Assembly: GCF_020510445.1 (NCBI RefSeq) | Contig: NZ_JAHBAG010000001.1 | Span: forward strand, 658,501-722,500 | DNA length: 64,000 nt | Reading direction: 5' to 3' | Source of the DNA: Hydrogenophaga taeniospiralis | GTDB taxonomy: Bacteria; Pseudomonadota; Gammaproteobacteria; Burkholderiales; Burkholderiaceae_C | Shown here: positions 25,808 to 36,231 of the stretch, one piece after another | Layout of the letters: each line of letters begins with the position of its first letter | Position numbering within the stretch: position 1 is the stretch's first letter | The notes under the pieces: model-generated | The model's database searches: none | The model's input: the letters and a program-made list of their open reading frames with translations, nothing else | What the model was told of the DNA's origin: nothing | Program-made: the position numbers and the translations under genes

Positions 25808-26983
25808 ATGAATAAAAACCTCTGGCTGCTGGCCGCCGCGCAAGGCCTGTTCCTGACCAACAACGTGGTTTTCATCGCGATCAACGGGCTGGTCGGTCTG
25901 TCGCTGGCGCCCTTGGGCTGGATGGCCACGCTGCCGGTGATGGGCTATGTGGTGGGTGGCGCGCTGTCCACGCCGCTGGTGGCGCGCACACAAAGCGCCT
26001 TCGGCCGCCGGGCCTCGTTCCAGATCGGGCTGCTGGTGGCGCTGGGCTCGGCCCTGCTGTGCTACTGGGCGGCGGCGGACCAGAACTTCTGGCTGCTGGT
26101 GGCGGCCACCGTGATCGCGGGTTACTACAGCGCCAACGGCCAGCTCTACCGTTTTGCCGCGGCCGAGCTCAGCGCGCCGGCGTTCCGCGAGAAAGCGGTG
26201 TCGCTGGTCCTGGCCGGGGGGTTGGCCGGCGCGGTGCTGGGGCCCAACCTGGCGGTGCGCACCAAGGACTGGCTGGCCGTGCCGTTTGCCGGCGCCTACC
26301 TGGCGCTGGCGGTGGTGGCCCTGCTCTCCATGGTGGTGATGGCGTTCATGCGCTTCCCGCCAGTGCCGCCCCGGGCCGCGAACGCCGATCGGGGCCGCCC
26401 GCTGTCGGTGATCATGCGCCAGCCGGTGTTCATCGTGGCGGCGGCCGGCGCGGCGCTGGGCTATGGCGTGATGAACCTGCTGATGGCGGCCACGCCGCTG
26501 GCCATGCAGGTCTGCGGCTTTCCGTTCGACGACGCCGCGCTGGTGCTCGAATGGCACGTGATCGGCATGTTCGCGCCCGGGTTTTTCACCGGCCACCTGA
26601 TCAAGCGCTTTGGCACGCTCACCATCATGGGCGTGGGCGTGGTGCTCAACTTCGCCTGCATCCTGGTGGCGCTCTCGGGCGTGGAGTTGCACCAGTTCCT
26701 GATCGCGCTGTTCCTGCTCGGCGTGGGCTGGAACTTCCTCTTCACCGGCAGCACCACACTGTCGCTGCAGGCCTACAGGCCCGAGGAAAAGGACCGCGCG
26801 CAAGCGGCCATCAACTTCTTTGTTTTCGCCACCATGGCCTTCACCTCGTTCGCCTCCGGCGCCCTGGTCACCACCCAGGGCTGGCAGTGGCTGAACGTGG
26901 GTTCGCTGGTGCCCGTGGCGCTCACGGGGCTGGCACTGGTCTGGCTGGCGTGGGCCCGGCGCGAAGTCCCCCGTCCGGCCTGA
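25808..26983 (+). CDS. MFS transporter
   Basis: This 391-residue protein has 12 predicted membrane helices in two halves separated by a short polar loop near residue 185. A degenerate MFS A-motif loop (TQSAFGRRASFQ) follows helix 2. The second half contains GVGWNFLFTGSTTL and YRPEEKDRAQAAINF. The family is drug/sugar-export-like, but the substrate cannot be predicted. It is encoded alone, diverging from the esterase and converging on the hydrolase gene with a 15-base gap. Confidence 0.85.
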   Translation: MNKNLWLLAAAQGLFLTNNVVFIAINGLVGLSLAPLGWMATLPVMGYVVGGALSTPLVARTQSAFGRRASFQIGLLVALGSALLCYWAAADQNFWLLVAATVIAGYYSANGQLYRFAAAELSAPAFREKAVSLVLAGGLAGAVLGPNLAVRTKDWLAVPFAGAYLALAVVALLSMVVMAFMRFPPVPPRAANADRGRPLSVIMRQPVFIVAAAGAALGYGVMNLLMAATPLAMQVCGFPFDDAALVLEWHVIGMFAPGFFTGHLIKRFGTLTIMGVGVVLNFACILVALSGVELHQFLIALFLLGVGWNFLFTGSTTLSLQAYRPEEKDRAQAAINFFVFATMAFTSFASGALVTTQGWQWLNVGSLVPVALTGLALVWLAWARREVPRPA

Positions 26984-26998
26984 TCCGCGGCCGGGGGA

Positions 26999-27856
26999 TC
27001 AACCGGCGGCCGGAAAGCGCCGGTCCAGCCAGGCCTTGAGCGCGCCGTACACGGGGGCGGGGTCTTCCTCGTTGAAGATCTCGTGGTACAGGCCCTCGAA
27101 ACACTGGCTGCTCACCAGCTCGCGCGGTGCCGCGGCGGCGAACGCCCGGCTGCCAGCGGGGCTCACGAGCTTGTCTTCGCCGGCGAACATCAGCAGCGTG
27201 GGCACCGTCCAGCGCGGCGCCGCCGACACCACGCGGGGCCCGTTGCTGTCGATGAAGTGCGCGAGACGGGCGGTGATCCGGTCGTGCACCAGCCGGTCTT
27301 TCTGGTAGGCCGCCACCGTGGCCGCGCTGTGCGAGATCCGGGTGGCGTCCAGCCGGTTGCCCAGGGCCAGGTTGGGCGCGAAGCGGTAGAGCAGGCCCAT
27401 GAGCGTCCTCATGAGCGCGCCGATGCCGGTGTCGAGCGCGGGCGAGGACAGCACCAGCGCGTCAACCGGCGCCATGGTCCGCCGCACAAAGGTCGAGGCC
27501 ACCAGCCCGCCCATGCTGTGGCCCAGCAGGATCAGCGGGCAGGACCAGGGTTCGGCGATGTGGCGCCGCGTGTCGTCCAGCACCTCGGCCAGGTCCTCCA
27601 GCAGGGCGTCGTCATCGGGCAGCACGCCCCGGGCCCCGCCAGACTCGCCGTGGCCCCGCTGGTCGTAGGCGCGCACGCAGAAGCCCCATCCGTTCAGGCG
27701 CTGGGCCAGCGGGTCGTGGCGCCAGGCGTGTTCGCCCAGGCCGTGCACGATGAGCACCACGCCGCGTGGCCGCGAGCGCCTGGGCAGCGGCCAGTCGTAG
27801 ATGGCCACGTTCAGGCCGTCGCGCAGGGTGAAGGGAGCCTGGGTGGTGTCGGACAT
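26999..27856 (-). CDS. Alpha/beta hydrolase, monoacylglycerol-lipase-like
   Basis: This 285-residue protein has the serine aminopeptidase S33/lysophospholipase fold: VVLIVHGLGEHAWRH, AYDQRGHGESGG, the nucleophile elbow LLGHSMGG, LMFAGEDKLVSP with the acid residue, and a C-terminal EIFNEED following the catalytic His region. It probably hydrolyses monoacylglycerol or lysophospholipid esters in the cytoplasm. It starts 27 bases after the dipeptidase stop on the same strand. Confidence 0.85.
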   Translation of the reverse strand: MSDTTQAPFTLRDGLNVAIYDWPLPRRSRPRGVVLIVHGLGEHAWRHDPLAQRLNGWGFCVRAYDQRGHGESGGARGVLPDDDALLEDLAEVLDDTRRHIAEPWSCPLILLGHSMGGLVASTFVRRTMAPVDALVLSSPALDTGIGALMRTLMGLLYRFAPNLALGNRLDATRISHSAATVAAYQKDRLVHDRITARLAHFIDSNGPRVVSAAPRWTVPTLLMFAGEDKLVSPAGSRAFAAAAPRELVSSQCFEGLYHEIFNEEDPAPVYGALKAWLDRRFPAAG

Positions 27857-27883
27857 GGTCGGGGCGCCGGGGTGGAGAGGGGG

Positions 27884-29461
27884 TCAGGGCATGCGCGCGA
27901 TCACCTGGGCCACGCTGGCGGTGAGCCGGCGCGCGTAGTCCAGGTGCAGGAACTCGTTGGGGCCGTGGGCGTTGCTCTTGGGCCCGAGCACGCCGCAGAC
28001 CATCATCTGCGCGCTGGGGAAGCCCTGGCTGAGCAGGTTCATGAGCGGAATGGTGCCGCCCTGGCCGATGGTGCCACAGCCGGCCCCGAAGTGCGCCTGC
28101 GACGCGTCCTGCAGCGCCTGCTCGAACCACGGCGTGGTGCTGGGGGCGTTCCAGCCGCTGGCCGAGCCTTCGCCCTCGAACGTGACCCGGGCCTGGTAGG
28201 GCGCGTTGTCTTCGAGCAGGGCCTTGAGCTGCTGTGTCGCCGCGGCGGCGTCCACCAGCGGCGGCAGGCGCAGGCTGAGCTTGAAGGCGGTGTAGGGCCG
28301 CAGCACGTTGCCCGCGTTCTGCAGCGTGGGGAAGCCTTCGGCGCCGGTGACCGAGAGCGTAGGGCGCCAGGTGCGGTTGAGCAGGGCCTCCACCGGGTCG
28401 GTGGTGGTGGGCAGGGCGAACACGGTGGAGCCGCCGCAGTCGTGGTGGGCCCAGGGGAAGCGCTGGTGGATCTCGTCGCCCAGGATGGCTGCGGTGGCCC
28501 GGGCCTGCGCGATGCGTTCGGCCGGCACCTCGCAATGGAAACTGGCCGGCAGCAGGCGGCCGGTGGCGCTGTCTTCCAGCCGGTCCAGCACGTGGCGCAT
28601 GATGCGAAAGCTCGACGGCACCAGGCCCGAGGCGTCGCCCGAATGGATGCCCTCGGTGAGGATCTCGACCTTGAGCACGCCGCTGGCCATGCCGCGCAGG
28701 CTGGTGGTGAGCCAGAGCTGGTCGTAGTTGCCGGCGCCGCTGTCCAGGCAGATCACCAGGCCCACGTCGCCCAGGCGCGCGCGCAAGGCGTCCACATAGG
28801 GCAGCAGGTCGGGCGAGCCGCTTTCTTCGCCGGTCTCGATCAGGCCCACGATGCGCGGGTGCGCCGCGCCCTGGGCCTTGAGCGCCTGGATGGCGGCGAT
28901 GCTGGCGTAGACCGCGTAGCCGTCGTCGGCGCCGCCGCGACCGTACAGCTTGCCCTCCACGATCTTGGGCGTCCAGGGACCGAGGTCGCTGCGCCAGCCG
29001 GTGAACTCGGGCTGCTTGTCGAGGTGGCCGTACATCAGCACGGTCTGGCCCGAAGAACCGACGCCCCCACGCTCCACCGCTTCGCGGGTCGCTGCCCCCT
29101 GAGGGGGCTGATTCGCCTTGGGGCTGCCCGGCGGCGAATCGGATGTGCCCACGCCTTCGCTGGCCGGCACTTCAAAGAACAGCACCGGCGTGCGCGGCAG
29201 GCCGTGGGCGTCGTTCAGCCGCACGATCTCCAGCGTGAGGCCTTCGACCTGCTGCGCGCGCACCCAGTCGGCGGCGTTGTGCAGCACGCGGTCGAGCAGG
29301 CCGTGCGCGGCCCAGTCGGCATCGAAGGCGGGCGACTTGGCCGGCACCTCGATGTAGCGCACCAGCTCGGGCACGATGCTGCGCGACCAGGCCGCATCCA
29401 CATGCGCCTGCAAGGCGGCCGGGTCCAGCAAGGGCAGGGGATGGGGCAGACGGGCGTTCAT
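27884..29461 (-). CDS. M20 family dipeptidase with an inserted repeat-derived linker
   Basis: This 525-residue metallopeptidase has the two-zinc M20 site: MYGHLDKQPE, GRGGADDGYAVYAS, ETGEESGSPDL, CLDSGAGNYDQLW, and a C-terminal GPNEFLHLDYAR. It should cleave dipeptides or N-acyl amino acids in the cytoplasm. The start at 29461 skips a non-conserved upstream frame. About 30 residues near positions 104-136 (Gly/Ser/Pro-rich, GVGTSDSPPGSPKANQPPQG and beyond) coincide with a copy of the palindromic repeat seen between genes elsewhere in the window. It sits just before the first zinc motif and keeps the frame. Confidence 0.88.
   Translation of the reverse strand: MNARLPHPLPLLDPAALQAHVDAAWSRSIVPELVRYIEVPAKSPAFDADWAAHGLLDRVLHNAADWVRAQQVEGLTLEIVRLNDAHGLPRTPVLFFEVPASEGVGTSDSPPGSPKANQPPQGAATREAVERGGVGSSGQTVLMYGHLDKQPEFTGWRSDLGPWTPKIVEGKLYGRGGADDGYAVYASIAAIQALKAQGAAHPRIVGLIETGEESGSPDLLPYVDALRARLGDVGLVICLDSGAGNYDQLWLTTSLRGMASGVLKVEILTEGIHSGDASGLVPSSFRIMRHVLDRLEDSATGRLLPASFHCEVPAERIAQARATAAILGDEIHQRFPWAHHDCGGSTVFALPTTTDPVEALLNRTWRPTLSVTGAEGFPTLQNAGNVLRPYTAFKLSLRLPPLVDAAAATQQLKALLEDNAPYQARVTFEGEGSASGWNAPSTTPWFEQALQDASQAHFGAGCGTIGQGGTIPLMNLLSQGFPSAQMMVCGVLGPKSNAHGPNEFLHLDYARRLTASVAQVIARMP
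29048..29158. repeat. Palindromic repeat copy 3, inserted in frame in the dipeptidase gene
   Basis: It contains CTGCCCCCTGAGGGGGCTG and GGGGCTGCCCGGCGGCGAAT, the same architecture as the intergenic copies but within a coding region. The 111 bases given here are a multiple of three and free of stop codons in the gene's frame. Confidence 0.65.
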
Positions 29462-29715
29462 GTCATCGGTCTCCAGGTGCGGGCTGCCTGGCCACCGCCA
29501 GCGCAGCGGCGGCACAGCAGGAATGGCGGGGGGATGCCGACGCGGGTCGGGACCCTGTTCAGGAAGTATAGGCAGGCCCGGCCATCGGCGTCGACCACCT
29601 TGCACACAGCCCTCAAACACCCAGGCGGACCACCGTCACCGGTCGTCCGCCTGGCGAGACTGTTCGGCGGCCCGTGCCACCCGGAGGTGCCACCGGACCC
29701 CGTCTGCGGGCCGCA

Positions 29716-31284
29716 CTACGCCAGCCGGAACACCTGCACCACCTGCGACAGGCGCGAGGCCTGGTCCTTCAGGCTCTCGGCGGCTGCCGCGCTCTGCTCA
29801 ACCAAGGCGGCGTTCTGCTGCGTCATCTGGTCGAGCTGGTTCACCGCGGTGTTGACCTGCCCGATGCCGTCGCTCTGTTCGCCCGCCGCCGCCGTGATCT
29901 CGCCGATGATGTCCGTCACCCGCTGCACGCTGGCAACGATCTCGCTCATGGTCTGCCCCGCGTCGGCCACCAGCCGGCTGCCGGCGTCGACCCGGTCCAC
30001 GCTGGCGCCGATCAGGCCTTTGATCTCTTTGGCCGCTTCGGCGCTGCGCTGGGCGAGGTTGCGCACCTCGCCGGCCACCACGGCGAAGCCCCGGCCCTGT
30101 TCACCGGCGCGTGCGGCTTCCACCGCCGCATTGAGCGCCAGGATGTTGGTCTGGAAGGCGATGCCGTCGATCACGCCGATGATGTCGTTGATCTTTTTGC
30201 TGCTGTGGTTGATCTCGTCCATGGTGGCCACCACCTGGTTGACCACCTGACCGCCGCGCGCGGCGATCTCGGCCGCGCTGGAGGCGAGCTGGTTGGCCTG
30301 GCGCGCGGCGTCCGCGCTCTGGCGCACCGTGCTGGTGAGCTCTTCCATGCTGGCCGCGGTCTGCTGCAGGTTGCTCGCGGCCTGTTCGGTGCGTGCGCTC
30401 AGGTCCTGGTTGCCCGAGGCAATCTCGGCCGAGGCCGTGTTGATGCTGTCCGTGGCGCTGCGCACCTGGCCCACGGTCTGTTGCAGCGAGGTCTGCATCG
30501 AACGCAGGGCCTCCATCATCGACGCGGTCTCGTCGCGCCCTTCGCCCTCGTCGACGCGGTGCGTCAGGTCGCCCGCGGCGATGGCCGTGGCCAGTTCGCG
30601 CGCCCGGTCCAGCGGTTTGCAGATGCTGCGCATGTTGAGCCAGGTGAACGGCACCAGCAGCAGGCCCACCCCGGCGAGCACGCCCAGGTTGAGCAAAGTG
30701 GCCTGGGCCGCGCCGTCCTCGCGCGCGGTGCGCGCCTCGGCGGCGTCCGCGTCAAGCACCTCGGCGGTCTTGAGCAAGGTGGCGTCCAGCGCGCGCATGT
30801 GCTCCTTGGCGTTGCCCAGCATCTTGTCGGCCGTGTGGCTGTTGTCGTACGCGCCGTCCTCCACCTGCAGCACGATCTGCTGGGTCGCCTTCGCGTAGGC
30901 CGTCAAGCGCGCCAGCGCCTCGTCGAGCAGCGGCGCTTCCCGGTCGTTCGCGTCGGCCCGCATCGCCTCCAGCTGCTTCTGCGCCGCCGCCACCGCCGCG
31001 GTCCAGCGGTCCCGGTGCTGGTTGAGGGTGATGCGGTCGTCGTAGTAAATGATCATGTCCTTTTCCGCCCGGTTGACGTCCCCGACCTGGCGGTTGACGT
31101 CGCTCAGCGCATGCGCGCGCTGCAGCGAGCGGGTGATGAACCGGTCGGTGCGCTGGCTCTGCTGCCACATCGACAGCACGCCGGTCGCGGCCACGAGGCA
31201 CACCATGGCCAGCATGAGCACGAGCATGCCGATCAGGCGGGTGCGGATGCGGAAACGGCGCATGGCGTTGATGAGCGTGTTCAT
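29716..31284 (-). CDS. Methyl-accepting chemotaxis protein (MCP-1)
   Basis: This 522-residue receptor has TM1 (residues ~17-38), a ~155-residue helical periplasmic domain of the four-helix-bundle type, TM2 (~197-217), a HAMP domain and an MCP signalling domain with the hairpin tip [20 protein letters not shown]. Ligand binding should be relayed to a CheA kinase through CheW. There is no C-terminal CheR/CheB tether; the protein ends VVQVFRLA. Its ATG overlaps the MCP-2 stop (ATGA). The signalling-domain DNA is nearly identical to that of MCP-3, -4 and -5. Confidence 0.95.
   Translation of the reverse strand: MNTLINAMRRFRIRTRLIGMLVLMLAMVCLVAATGVLSMWQQSQRTDRFITRSLQRAHALSDVNRQVGDVNRAEKDMIIYYDDRITLNQHRDRWTAAVAAAQKQLEAMRADANDREAPLLDEALARLTAYAKATQQIVLQVEDGAYDNSHTADKMLGNAKEHMRALDATLLKTAEVLDADAAEARTAREDGAAQATLLNLGVLAGVGLLLVPFTWLNMRSICKPLDRARELATAIAAGDLTHRVDEGEGRDETASMMEALRSMQTSLQQTVGQVRSATDSINTASAEIASGNQDLSARTEQAASNLQQTAASMEELTSTVRQSADAARQANQLASSAAEIAARGGQVVNQVVATMDEINHSSKKINDIIGVIDGIAFQTNILALNAAVEAARAGEQGRGFAVVAGEVRNLAQRSAEAAKEIKGLIGASVDRVDAGSRLVADAGQTMSEIVASVQRVTDIIGEITAAAGEQSDGIGQVNTAVNQLDQMTQQNAALVEQSAAAAESLKDQASRLSQVVQVFRLA
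29726..30495. repeat. Shared MCP signalling-domain block, copy A
   Basis: Bases 29726-30450 match 36461-37185 almost base for base (I see one change near the left end). Bases 29769-30493 match 34671-35395 with scattered changes at the left end. The left ~650 bases match 33029-33677. The block covers the methylation helices and hairpin tip. Confidence 0.9.
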
Positions 31285-32861
31285 ACAGAGTCCCTCTCGG
31301 TGTCCAGCCGGAACGTGGCGACCACGCTGGCGAGCTTGGTGGCCTGGTCCTTCAGGCTCTCGGCCGCCGCCGCGCTCTGTTCGACCAGCGCGGCGTTCTG
31401 CTGCGTCATCTGGTCGAGCTGGCCGACCGCCGTGTTGACCTGACCGATGCCCTGCGCCTGCTCGTTCGCGGCGGTGGTGATGTCGTTGATGAAGGCCGAG
31501 ACCTTCTCGGCGTTGGCCACGATCTCGCCAATGGTGCTGCCGGCCTCGGCCACCAGCCGGCTGCCGGCGTCGACCCGGTCCACGCTGGCGCCGATCAGCG
31601 CCTTGATTTCCTTGGCCGCTTCGGCGCTGCGCTGGGCCAGGTTGCGCACCTCGCCGGCCACCACGGCGAAGCCCCGGCCCTGTTCGCCGGCGCGTGCGGC
31701 TTCCACCGCGGCGTTGAGCGCCAGGATGTTGGTCTGGAAGGCGATGCCGTCGATCACGCCGATGATGTCGTTGATCTTCTTGCTGCTGTGGTTGATCTCG
31801 TCCATGGTGGCCACCACCTGGCCGACCACGCGGCCACCGCGTTCGGCCACCTCGGCGTTGGCCACCGCCATCTGGCTGGCCTGGCGCGCGGCCTCGGCGC
31901 TCTGGCGCACCGTGCCGTTGATCTGCTCGATGCTGCTGGCGGTCTGCTGCAGGCTGCTGGCGGCCTGCTCGGTGCGGGTGGACAGGTCCAGGTTGCCCGA
32001 GGCGATTTCGGCGCTGGCGGTGCCGATGCTGTCGGTGGAACTGCGCACCTCGCCCACGATGCGCACCAGCGACGCCTGCATGCCCCCCAGCGCCCGCATG
32101 AGCGCGGAAACCTCGTCCTTGCCGGTGCCGGTGATGTTCTGCGTCAGGTCCCCACGGGCGATGGCCTCGGCCACGCGCTGGGCCTGGTCCAGCGGTTTGC
32201 AGATGCTCTGCATGTTGGCCAGCGTGGTGGGCACCACCACCAGCGCGGCCAGCGCCACGGCCACGCCAAACAGGGCCATGGTCTGGTCGCTGGCGCTCTG
32301 CTCCTCGGCCTTCAGGCGGTCCGCTTCGGCCATGATGCTTTTTTCGATCGTCTGCAGGTCGCCGAGCAACACCTTGTACTGGTCATGCGCCTTGGCCAGC
32401 ATGCGGTTGGCCACGGTGGCACTGTCGTAGCTACCGTCCCTGATCTGCGCCACCACAGGCTCGACCGATGTCACGTACTCGCCCAGGCGCTTGTCCATGT
32501 CGCGCAGCGCCTGGTTGTCGGTGTCTTCCTCGCCCTCGAGCATCTGCGCGATGTCCTTGCGCAGCTGATCGCGGGCCTTTTCCCAGCGCATGTTGGCCAG
32601 CGAGAGCTGCTCGGGCGATTCGTATTGGATCACCATGTCTTTCTCGTAACGGCTCAGGTCGCCCATCGCCACCTTCAGGCGCGACAGCGCGAGCGTCTCC
32701 TCGAAGGCATTTCCCACGAACGTGTGGTTGATCGTGATCAGGCGCGTCATGCCCCACAGGCCCGCCCCGCCCACGATGCCCAGCAGACAGAGCACCACAC
32801 CGATGGCCGCCAGCATGCGCAGGCGGATCGAAAACAAGCGCATCAAAGATTGAAGTCCCAT
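31281..32861 (-). CDS. Methyl-accepting chemotaxis protein (MCP-2)
   Basis: This 526-residue receptor has TM1 (~15-37), a helical periplasmic domain containing [22 protein letters not shown]2 (~190-212), HAMP, and a signalling domain with the standard hairpin. Its sensor half is distantly similar to that of MCP-1 (both have an EKDM-I-Y motif), which suggests an older duplication. Its signalling-domain DNA is clearly less similar to the shared block and carries substitutions such as [20 protein letters not shown]. There is no C-terminal tether. GGAG lies before the ATG at 32861. Confidence 0.95.
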   Translation of the reverse strand: MGLQSLMRLFSIRLRMLAAIGVVLCLLGIVGGAGLWGMTRLITINHTFVGNAFEETLALSRLKVAMGDLSRYEKDMVIQYESPEQLSLANMRWEKARDQLRKDIAQMLEGEEDTDNQALRDMDKRLGEYVTSVEPVVAQIRDGSYDSATVANRMLAKAHDQYKVLLGDLQTIEKSIMAEADRLKAEEQSASDQTMALFGVAVALAALVVVPTTLANMQSICKPLDQAQRVAEAIARGDLTQNITGTGKDEVSALMRALGGMQASLVRIVGEVRSSTDSIGTASAEIASGNLDLSTRTEQAASSLQQTASSIEQINGTVRQSAEAARQASQMAVANAEVAERGGRVVGQVVATMDEINHSSKKINDIIGVIDGIAFQTNILALNAAVEAARAGEQGRGFAVVAGEVRNLAQRSAEAAKEIKALIGASVDRVDAGSRLVAEAGSTIGEIVANAEKVSAFINDITTAANEQAQGIGQVNTAVGQLDQMTQQNAALVEQSAAAAESLKDQATKLASVVATFRLDTERDSV

Positions 32862-32985
32862 GACAAAAGCTCCGGATCGTCAATGAAAAAAAAGTAGCGA
32901 GTGCCGCGCGCCCGGTGCCGCGGTGTTCGACAGGCCGCCGCGGCCCGGACCACCCCCAGAGCCAGGGGCCCAGCCGCGTGGGCAT

Positions 32986-34578
32986 TCATCGGGCGGCTCC
33001 CGAGGACGGGTGGGCGGCACCATCGATGCGGAACACCTGCACCACCTGGGACAGGCGCGAGGCCTGGTCCTTCAGGCTCTCGGCGGCCGCCGCGCTCTGC
33101 TCAACCAAGGCGGCGTTCTGCTGCGTCATCTGGTCGAGCTGGTTCACCGCGGTGTTGACCTGCCCGATGCCGTCGCTCTGTTCGCCCGCCGCCGCCGTGA
33201 TCTCGCCGATGATGTCCGTCACCCGCTGCACGCTGGCAACGATCTCGCTCATGGTCTGCCCCGCGTCGGCCACCAGCCGGCTGCCGGCGTCGACCCGGTC
33301 CACGCTGGCGCCGATCAGGCCTTTGATCTCTTTGGCCGCTTCGGCGCTGCGCTGGGCGAGGTTGCGCACCTCGCCGGCCACCACGGCGAAGCCCCGGCCC
33401 TGTTCACCGGCGCGTGCGGCTTCCACCGCCGCATTGAGCGCCAGGATGTTGGTCTGGAAGGCGATGCCGTCGATCACGCCGATGATGTCGTTGATCTTTT
33501 TGCTGCTGTGGTTGATCTCGTCCATGGTGGCCACCACCTGGTTGACCACCTGACCGCCGCGCGCGGCGATCTCGGCCGCGCTGGAGGCGAGCTGGTTGGC
33601 CTGGCGCGCGGCGTCCGCGCTCTGGCGCACCGTGCTGGTGAGCTCTTCCATGCTGGCCGCGGTTTGCTGCAGGTTGGAGGCCGTCTGTTCGGTGCGGGTG
33701 GACAGGTCCTGGTTGCCGGTGGCAATTTCCTGGGAGGCCGTGCCGATGCTGTCGCTGGCCTGCCGCACCTGGGTCACGGTCTGGCGCAGCGAAGCGACCA
33801 TCTCGCCCACCGCCGCCAGGAGACTGCCGGGCACCACCTTGGGCAGTTCGACCGCCAGGTTGCCCGCCGCCACGGACCGCATGACGGCCACGGCCTGGGC
33901 CGGTTCACCACCGATCTGACGCATCACGCTGCGCAGCGTGGCCCACCCAATGGCGCCGATCACGAGCAGCACCACCAGACCCACCGCGAGGTTGCCCAGG
34001 GTGGCGGCCATGAGCTGGGCGTCCAGGTCGTCGGTGTACAGACCCGACCCCACCATCCAGTTCCAGCCATCGACCTGCATGACGTACTGCAGCTTGGGCA
34101 CGGGCACCGTGCTGCCGGGGCGGGGAAAGTTGGTGTGCACGAAGGCGCGGCCGTTGCTGCCGTTCTTCATGCCGCTCACCAGGGCGCCGATGACGTCCGC
34201 CCCCTCACCGTCCTTCACCTTGCCGACCATGTTCTGGCCGGCCCACTCCGGCTTGATGGGGTGCATCACCCCCACGCCCTCGGTGGACCAGATGTAGAAA
34301 TACTCCTTGCCCTCTTTGCCGTAACGCGCCAGACGGATCGCTTCCTTGGCCGCCTCCTGGGCCGCCGCCTCGCTCAGCTTGCCGGCCGTGGCCTGCGCGC
34401 GAAACCCTTGGGCAATCGCGTGGGCGGACTCCACCGCCGCCACCAGCTGGTCGCGACGGCCTTCGCCCATCTGTTGGCGCAACTGGTAGACCGACAACAG
34501 GCCGATCAGGGCAATGCCCACGACCGCCGCCAGGATCTGCAGGGCGATTTTTCCGCGAAAGCTCAGTGAATCCAGCAT
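32986..34578 (-). CDS. Methyl-accepting chemotaxis protein with single Cache domain (MCP-3)
   Basis: This 530-residue receptor has TM1 (~13-32), a periplasmic single-Cache (sCache_2-type) domain containing [20 protein letters not shown] and [21 protein letters not shown]2 near residue 200, HAMP and the MCP domain. Cache domains of this type bind small organic acids or similar ligands. The ATG at 34578 with GGAG upstream is used instead of a TTG at 34599. The downstream half of the signalling domain is shared with MCP-1 and -5, while the region nearest HAMP ([18 protein letters not shown]) is its own. Confidence 0.95.
   Translation of the reverse strand: MLDSLSFRGKIALQILAAVVGIALIGLLSVYQLRQQMGEGRRDQLVAAVESAHAIAQGFRAQATAGKLSEAAAQEAAKEAIRLARYGKEGKEYFYIWSTEGVGVMHPIKPEWAGQNMVGKVKDGEGADVIGALVSGMKNGSNGRAFVHTNFPRPGSTVPVPKLQYVMQVDGWNWMVGSGLYTDDLDAQLMAATLGNLAVGLVVLLVIGAIGWATLRSVMRQIGGEPAQAVAVMRSVAAGNLAVELPKVVPGSLLAAVGEMVASLRQTVTQVRQASDSIGTASQEIATGNQDLSTRTEQTASNLQQTAASMEELTSTVRQSADAARQANQLASSAAEIAARGGQVVNQVVATMDEINHSSKKINDIIGVIDGIAFQTNILALNAAVEAARAGEQGRGFAVVAGEVRNLAQRSAEAAKEIKGLIGASVDRVDAGSRLVADAGQTMSEIVASVQRVTDIIGEITAAAGEQSDGIGQVNTAVNQLDQMTQQNAALVEQSAAAAESLKDQASRLSQVVQVFRIDGAAHPSSGAAR
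33029..33677. repeat. Shared MCP signalling-domain block, copy B
   Basis: It matches 29726-30374 and 36461-37109 with only isolated differences. Similarity falls off sharply after about 33662 (GGTTTGCTGCAGGTTGGAGG here), a shorter shared tract than in the other copies. Confidence 0.9.
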
Positions 34579-34611
34579 CGTGTTTCTCCGGGTATCCAAT
34601 CCATACTCATC

Positions 34612-36162
34612 TCAGGCAGCGGCCAGCCGGAACGTCGCCACCGTGTGGGTCAGTTGCCGGGCTTGCTCCTTCAGGCTCTCGGCCGCGGCCGCGCTCTGTT
34701 CGACCAAGGCAGCGTTCTGCTGTGTCATCTGGTCGAGCTGGTTCACCGCGGTGTTGACCTGCCCGATGCCGTCGCTTTGTTCACCCGCCGCCGCCGTGAT
34801 CTCGCCGATGATGTCCGTCACCCGCTGCACGCTGGCAACGATCTCGCTCATGGTCTGTCCCGCGTCGGCCACCAGCCGGCTGCCGGCGTCGACCCGGTCC
34901 ACGCTGGCGCCGATCAGGCCTTTGATCTCTTTGGCCGCTTCGGCGCTGCGTTGGGCGAGGTTGCGCACCTCGCCGGCCACCACGGCGAAGCCCCGGCCCT
35001 GTTCACCGGCGCGTGCGGCTTCCACCGCCGCATTGAGCGCCAGGATGTTGGTCTGGAAGGCGATGCCGTCGATCACGCCGATGATGTCGTTGATCTTCTT
35101 GCTGCTGTGGTTGATCTCGTCCATGGTGGCCACCACCTGGTTGACCACCTGACCGCCGCGCGCGGCGATCTCGGCCGCGCTGGAGGCGAGCTGGTTGGCC
35201 TGGCGCGCGGCGTCCGCGCTCTGGCGCACCGTGCTGGTGAGCTCTTCCATGCTGGCCGCGGTCTGCTGCAGGTTGCTCGCGGCCTGTTCGGTGCGTGCGC
35301 TCAGGTCCTGGTTGCCCGAAGCGATCTCGGCCGAGGCCGTGTTGATGCTGTCCGTGGCGCTGCGCACCTGGCCCACGGTCTGTTGCAGCGAGGTCTTCAT
35401 GGCCTCCAGGGCGTTGAGCAGGTCGCCGAGCTCGTCCTTGCGGTGGGACTGCACACGCTGCGTGAGGTCGCCCTGCGCCACGGCGGTGGCCATCGCCACC
35501 GCTTCCTTCAACGGCCCGGTGATCGAGCGGGTGATGCGCCAGGCCACCAGCACGGCCAGCAGCAGGGCCACCGTGGCCAGGGCCAGGATGGAGATCTCTT
35601 CCCGCACGACCGTGGCCGCCGCCGCGGCGCTGGCGGCCGTCACCAGTTCACGTTCGTGCTGCTGCAGCACGGACATGCTCGCGATGTACCGCTCGACCGC
35701 GGGCACCAATTCGGCGTCCAGCATGCGGTCCGCCTCGAAGCTGTCACCACCGAGCAAGGTGGTGAAAAAGGTTTCGCGGATGCCGATGTATTCCTTGCGC
35801 CGCTTCCCGATGTCGCCCAGCAGGGCCTTGCCCTGCTCGCTGGTGATCTGCGCTTCCAGCGTCTTCTGCAGTTCGTTGATGCGCGCGGTGGTCTGCGAGA
35901 TCAGCGGTTTGAAATAGCTGTCCACGTCGGTGTGGTTGTTCGACTTCGCCAGCGCGATCACCCGGTTGGCGTTCAGGCGGGTGCTGGCGAGCCACTCATC
36001 GGTCACGGCCAGGCGGTGCTCCATCTCCATCAGCCGGGTGGTGGCCGCCGTGGACGCCTGCAGGCTGTACCAGGCCAGCCCCGCCACGCCCACGAGCAGC
36101 GCCACCACACTGCCGAAACCCCATGAAAGCCGGTGACCGATCTTGAGTTGATGGAATGACAT
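34612..36162 (-). CDS. Methyl-accepting chemotaxis protein (MCP-4)
   Basis: This 516-residue receptor has TM1 (~12-33), a four-helix-bundle periplasmic domain containing [15 protein letters not shown] and [19 protein letters not shown]2 (~190-210), HAMP ([17 protein letters not shown]) and the MCP domain. The sensor type resembles Tar/Tsr-like 4HB_MCP domains. There is no C-terminal tether (ends [10 protein letters not shown]). Its shared signalling block differs from MCP-1/-3/-5 mainly at the 3' end of the gene. Confidence 0.95.
   Translation of the reverse strand: MSFHQLKIGHRLSWGFGSVVALLVGVAGLAWYSLQASTAATTRLMEMEHRLAVTDEWLASTRLNANRVIALAKSNNHTDVDSYFKPLISQTTARINELQKTLEAQITSEQGKALLGDIGKRRKEYIGIRETFFTTLLGGDSFEADRMLDAELVPAVERYIASMSVLQQHERELVTAASAAAAATVVREEISILALATVALLLAVLVAWRITRSITGPLKEAVAMATAVAQGDLTQRVQSHRKDELGDLLNALEAMKTSLQQTVGQVRSATDSINTASAEIASGNQDLSARTEQAASNLQQTAASMEELTSTVRQSADAARQANQLASSAAEIAARGGQVVNQVVATMDEINHSSKKINDIIGVIDGIAFQTNILALNAAVEAARAGEQGRGFAVVAGEVRNLAQRSAEAAKEIKGLIGASVDRVDAGSRLVADAGQTMSEIVASVQRVTDIIGEITAAAGEQSDGIGQVNTAVNQLDQMTQQNAALVEQSAAAAESLKEQARQLTHTVATFRLAAA
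34671..35397. repeat. Shared MCP signalling-domain block, copy C
   Basis: It matches 29769-30495 and extends past the divergence point of copy D, including the tract for [18 protein letters not shown] and [11 protein letters not shown]. Scattered differences are concentrated in the first ~130 bases, that is, the 3' end of the gene. Confidence 0.9.
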
Positions 36163-36231
36163 GGCCGGTACCTGCGGACTCTGTGGGGCGGTGGGGGAAG
36201 CAATCGGCTCGTGGGGCGCGTTTGCCGGGAT

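Noticed and set aside
28989..29200. Possible CRISPR or insertion-sequence end in the dipeptidase gene
   Set aside because: It is a single palindromic unit without regular spacing, spacers, a transposase or target duplications. It fits the REP-like family instead.
32862..32985. T-run after GC-rich sequence between MCP-3 and MCP-2 as a terminator
   Set aside because: The eight-T stretch near 32888 is not preceded by a hairpin that pairs well, so I do not call it.
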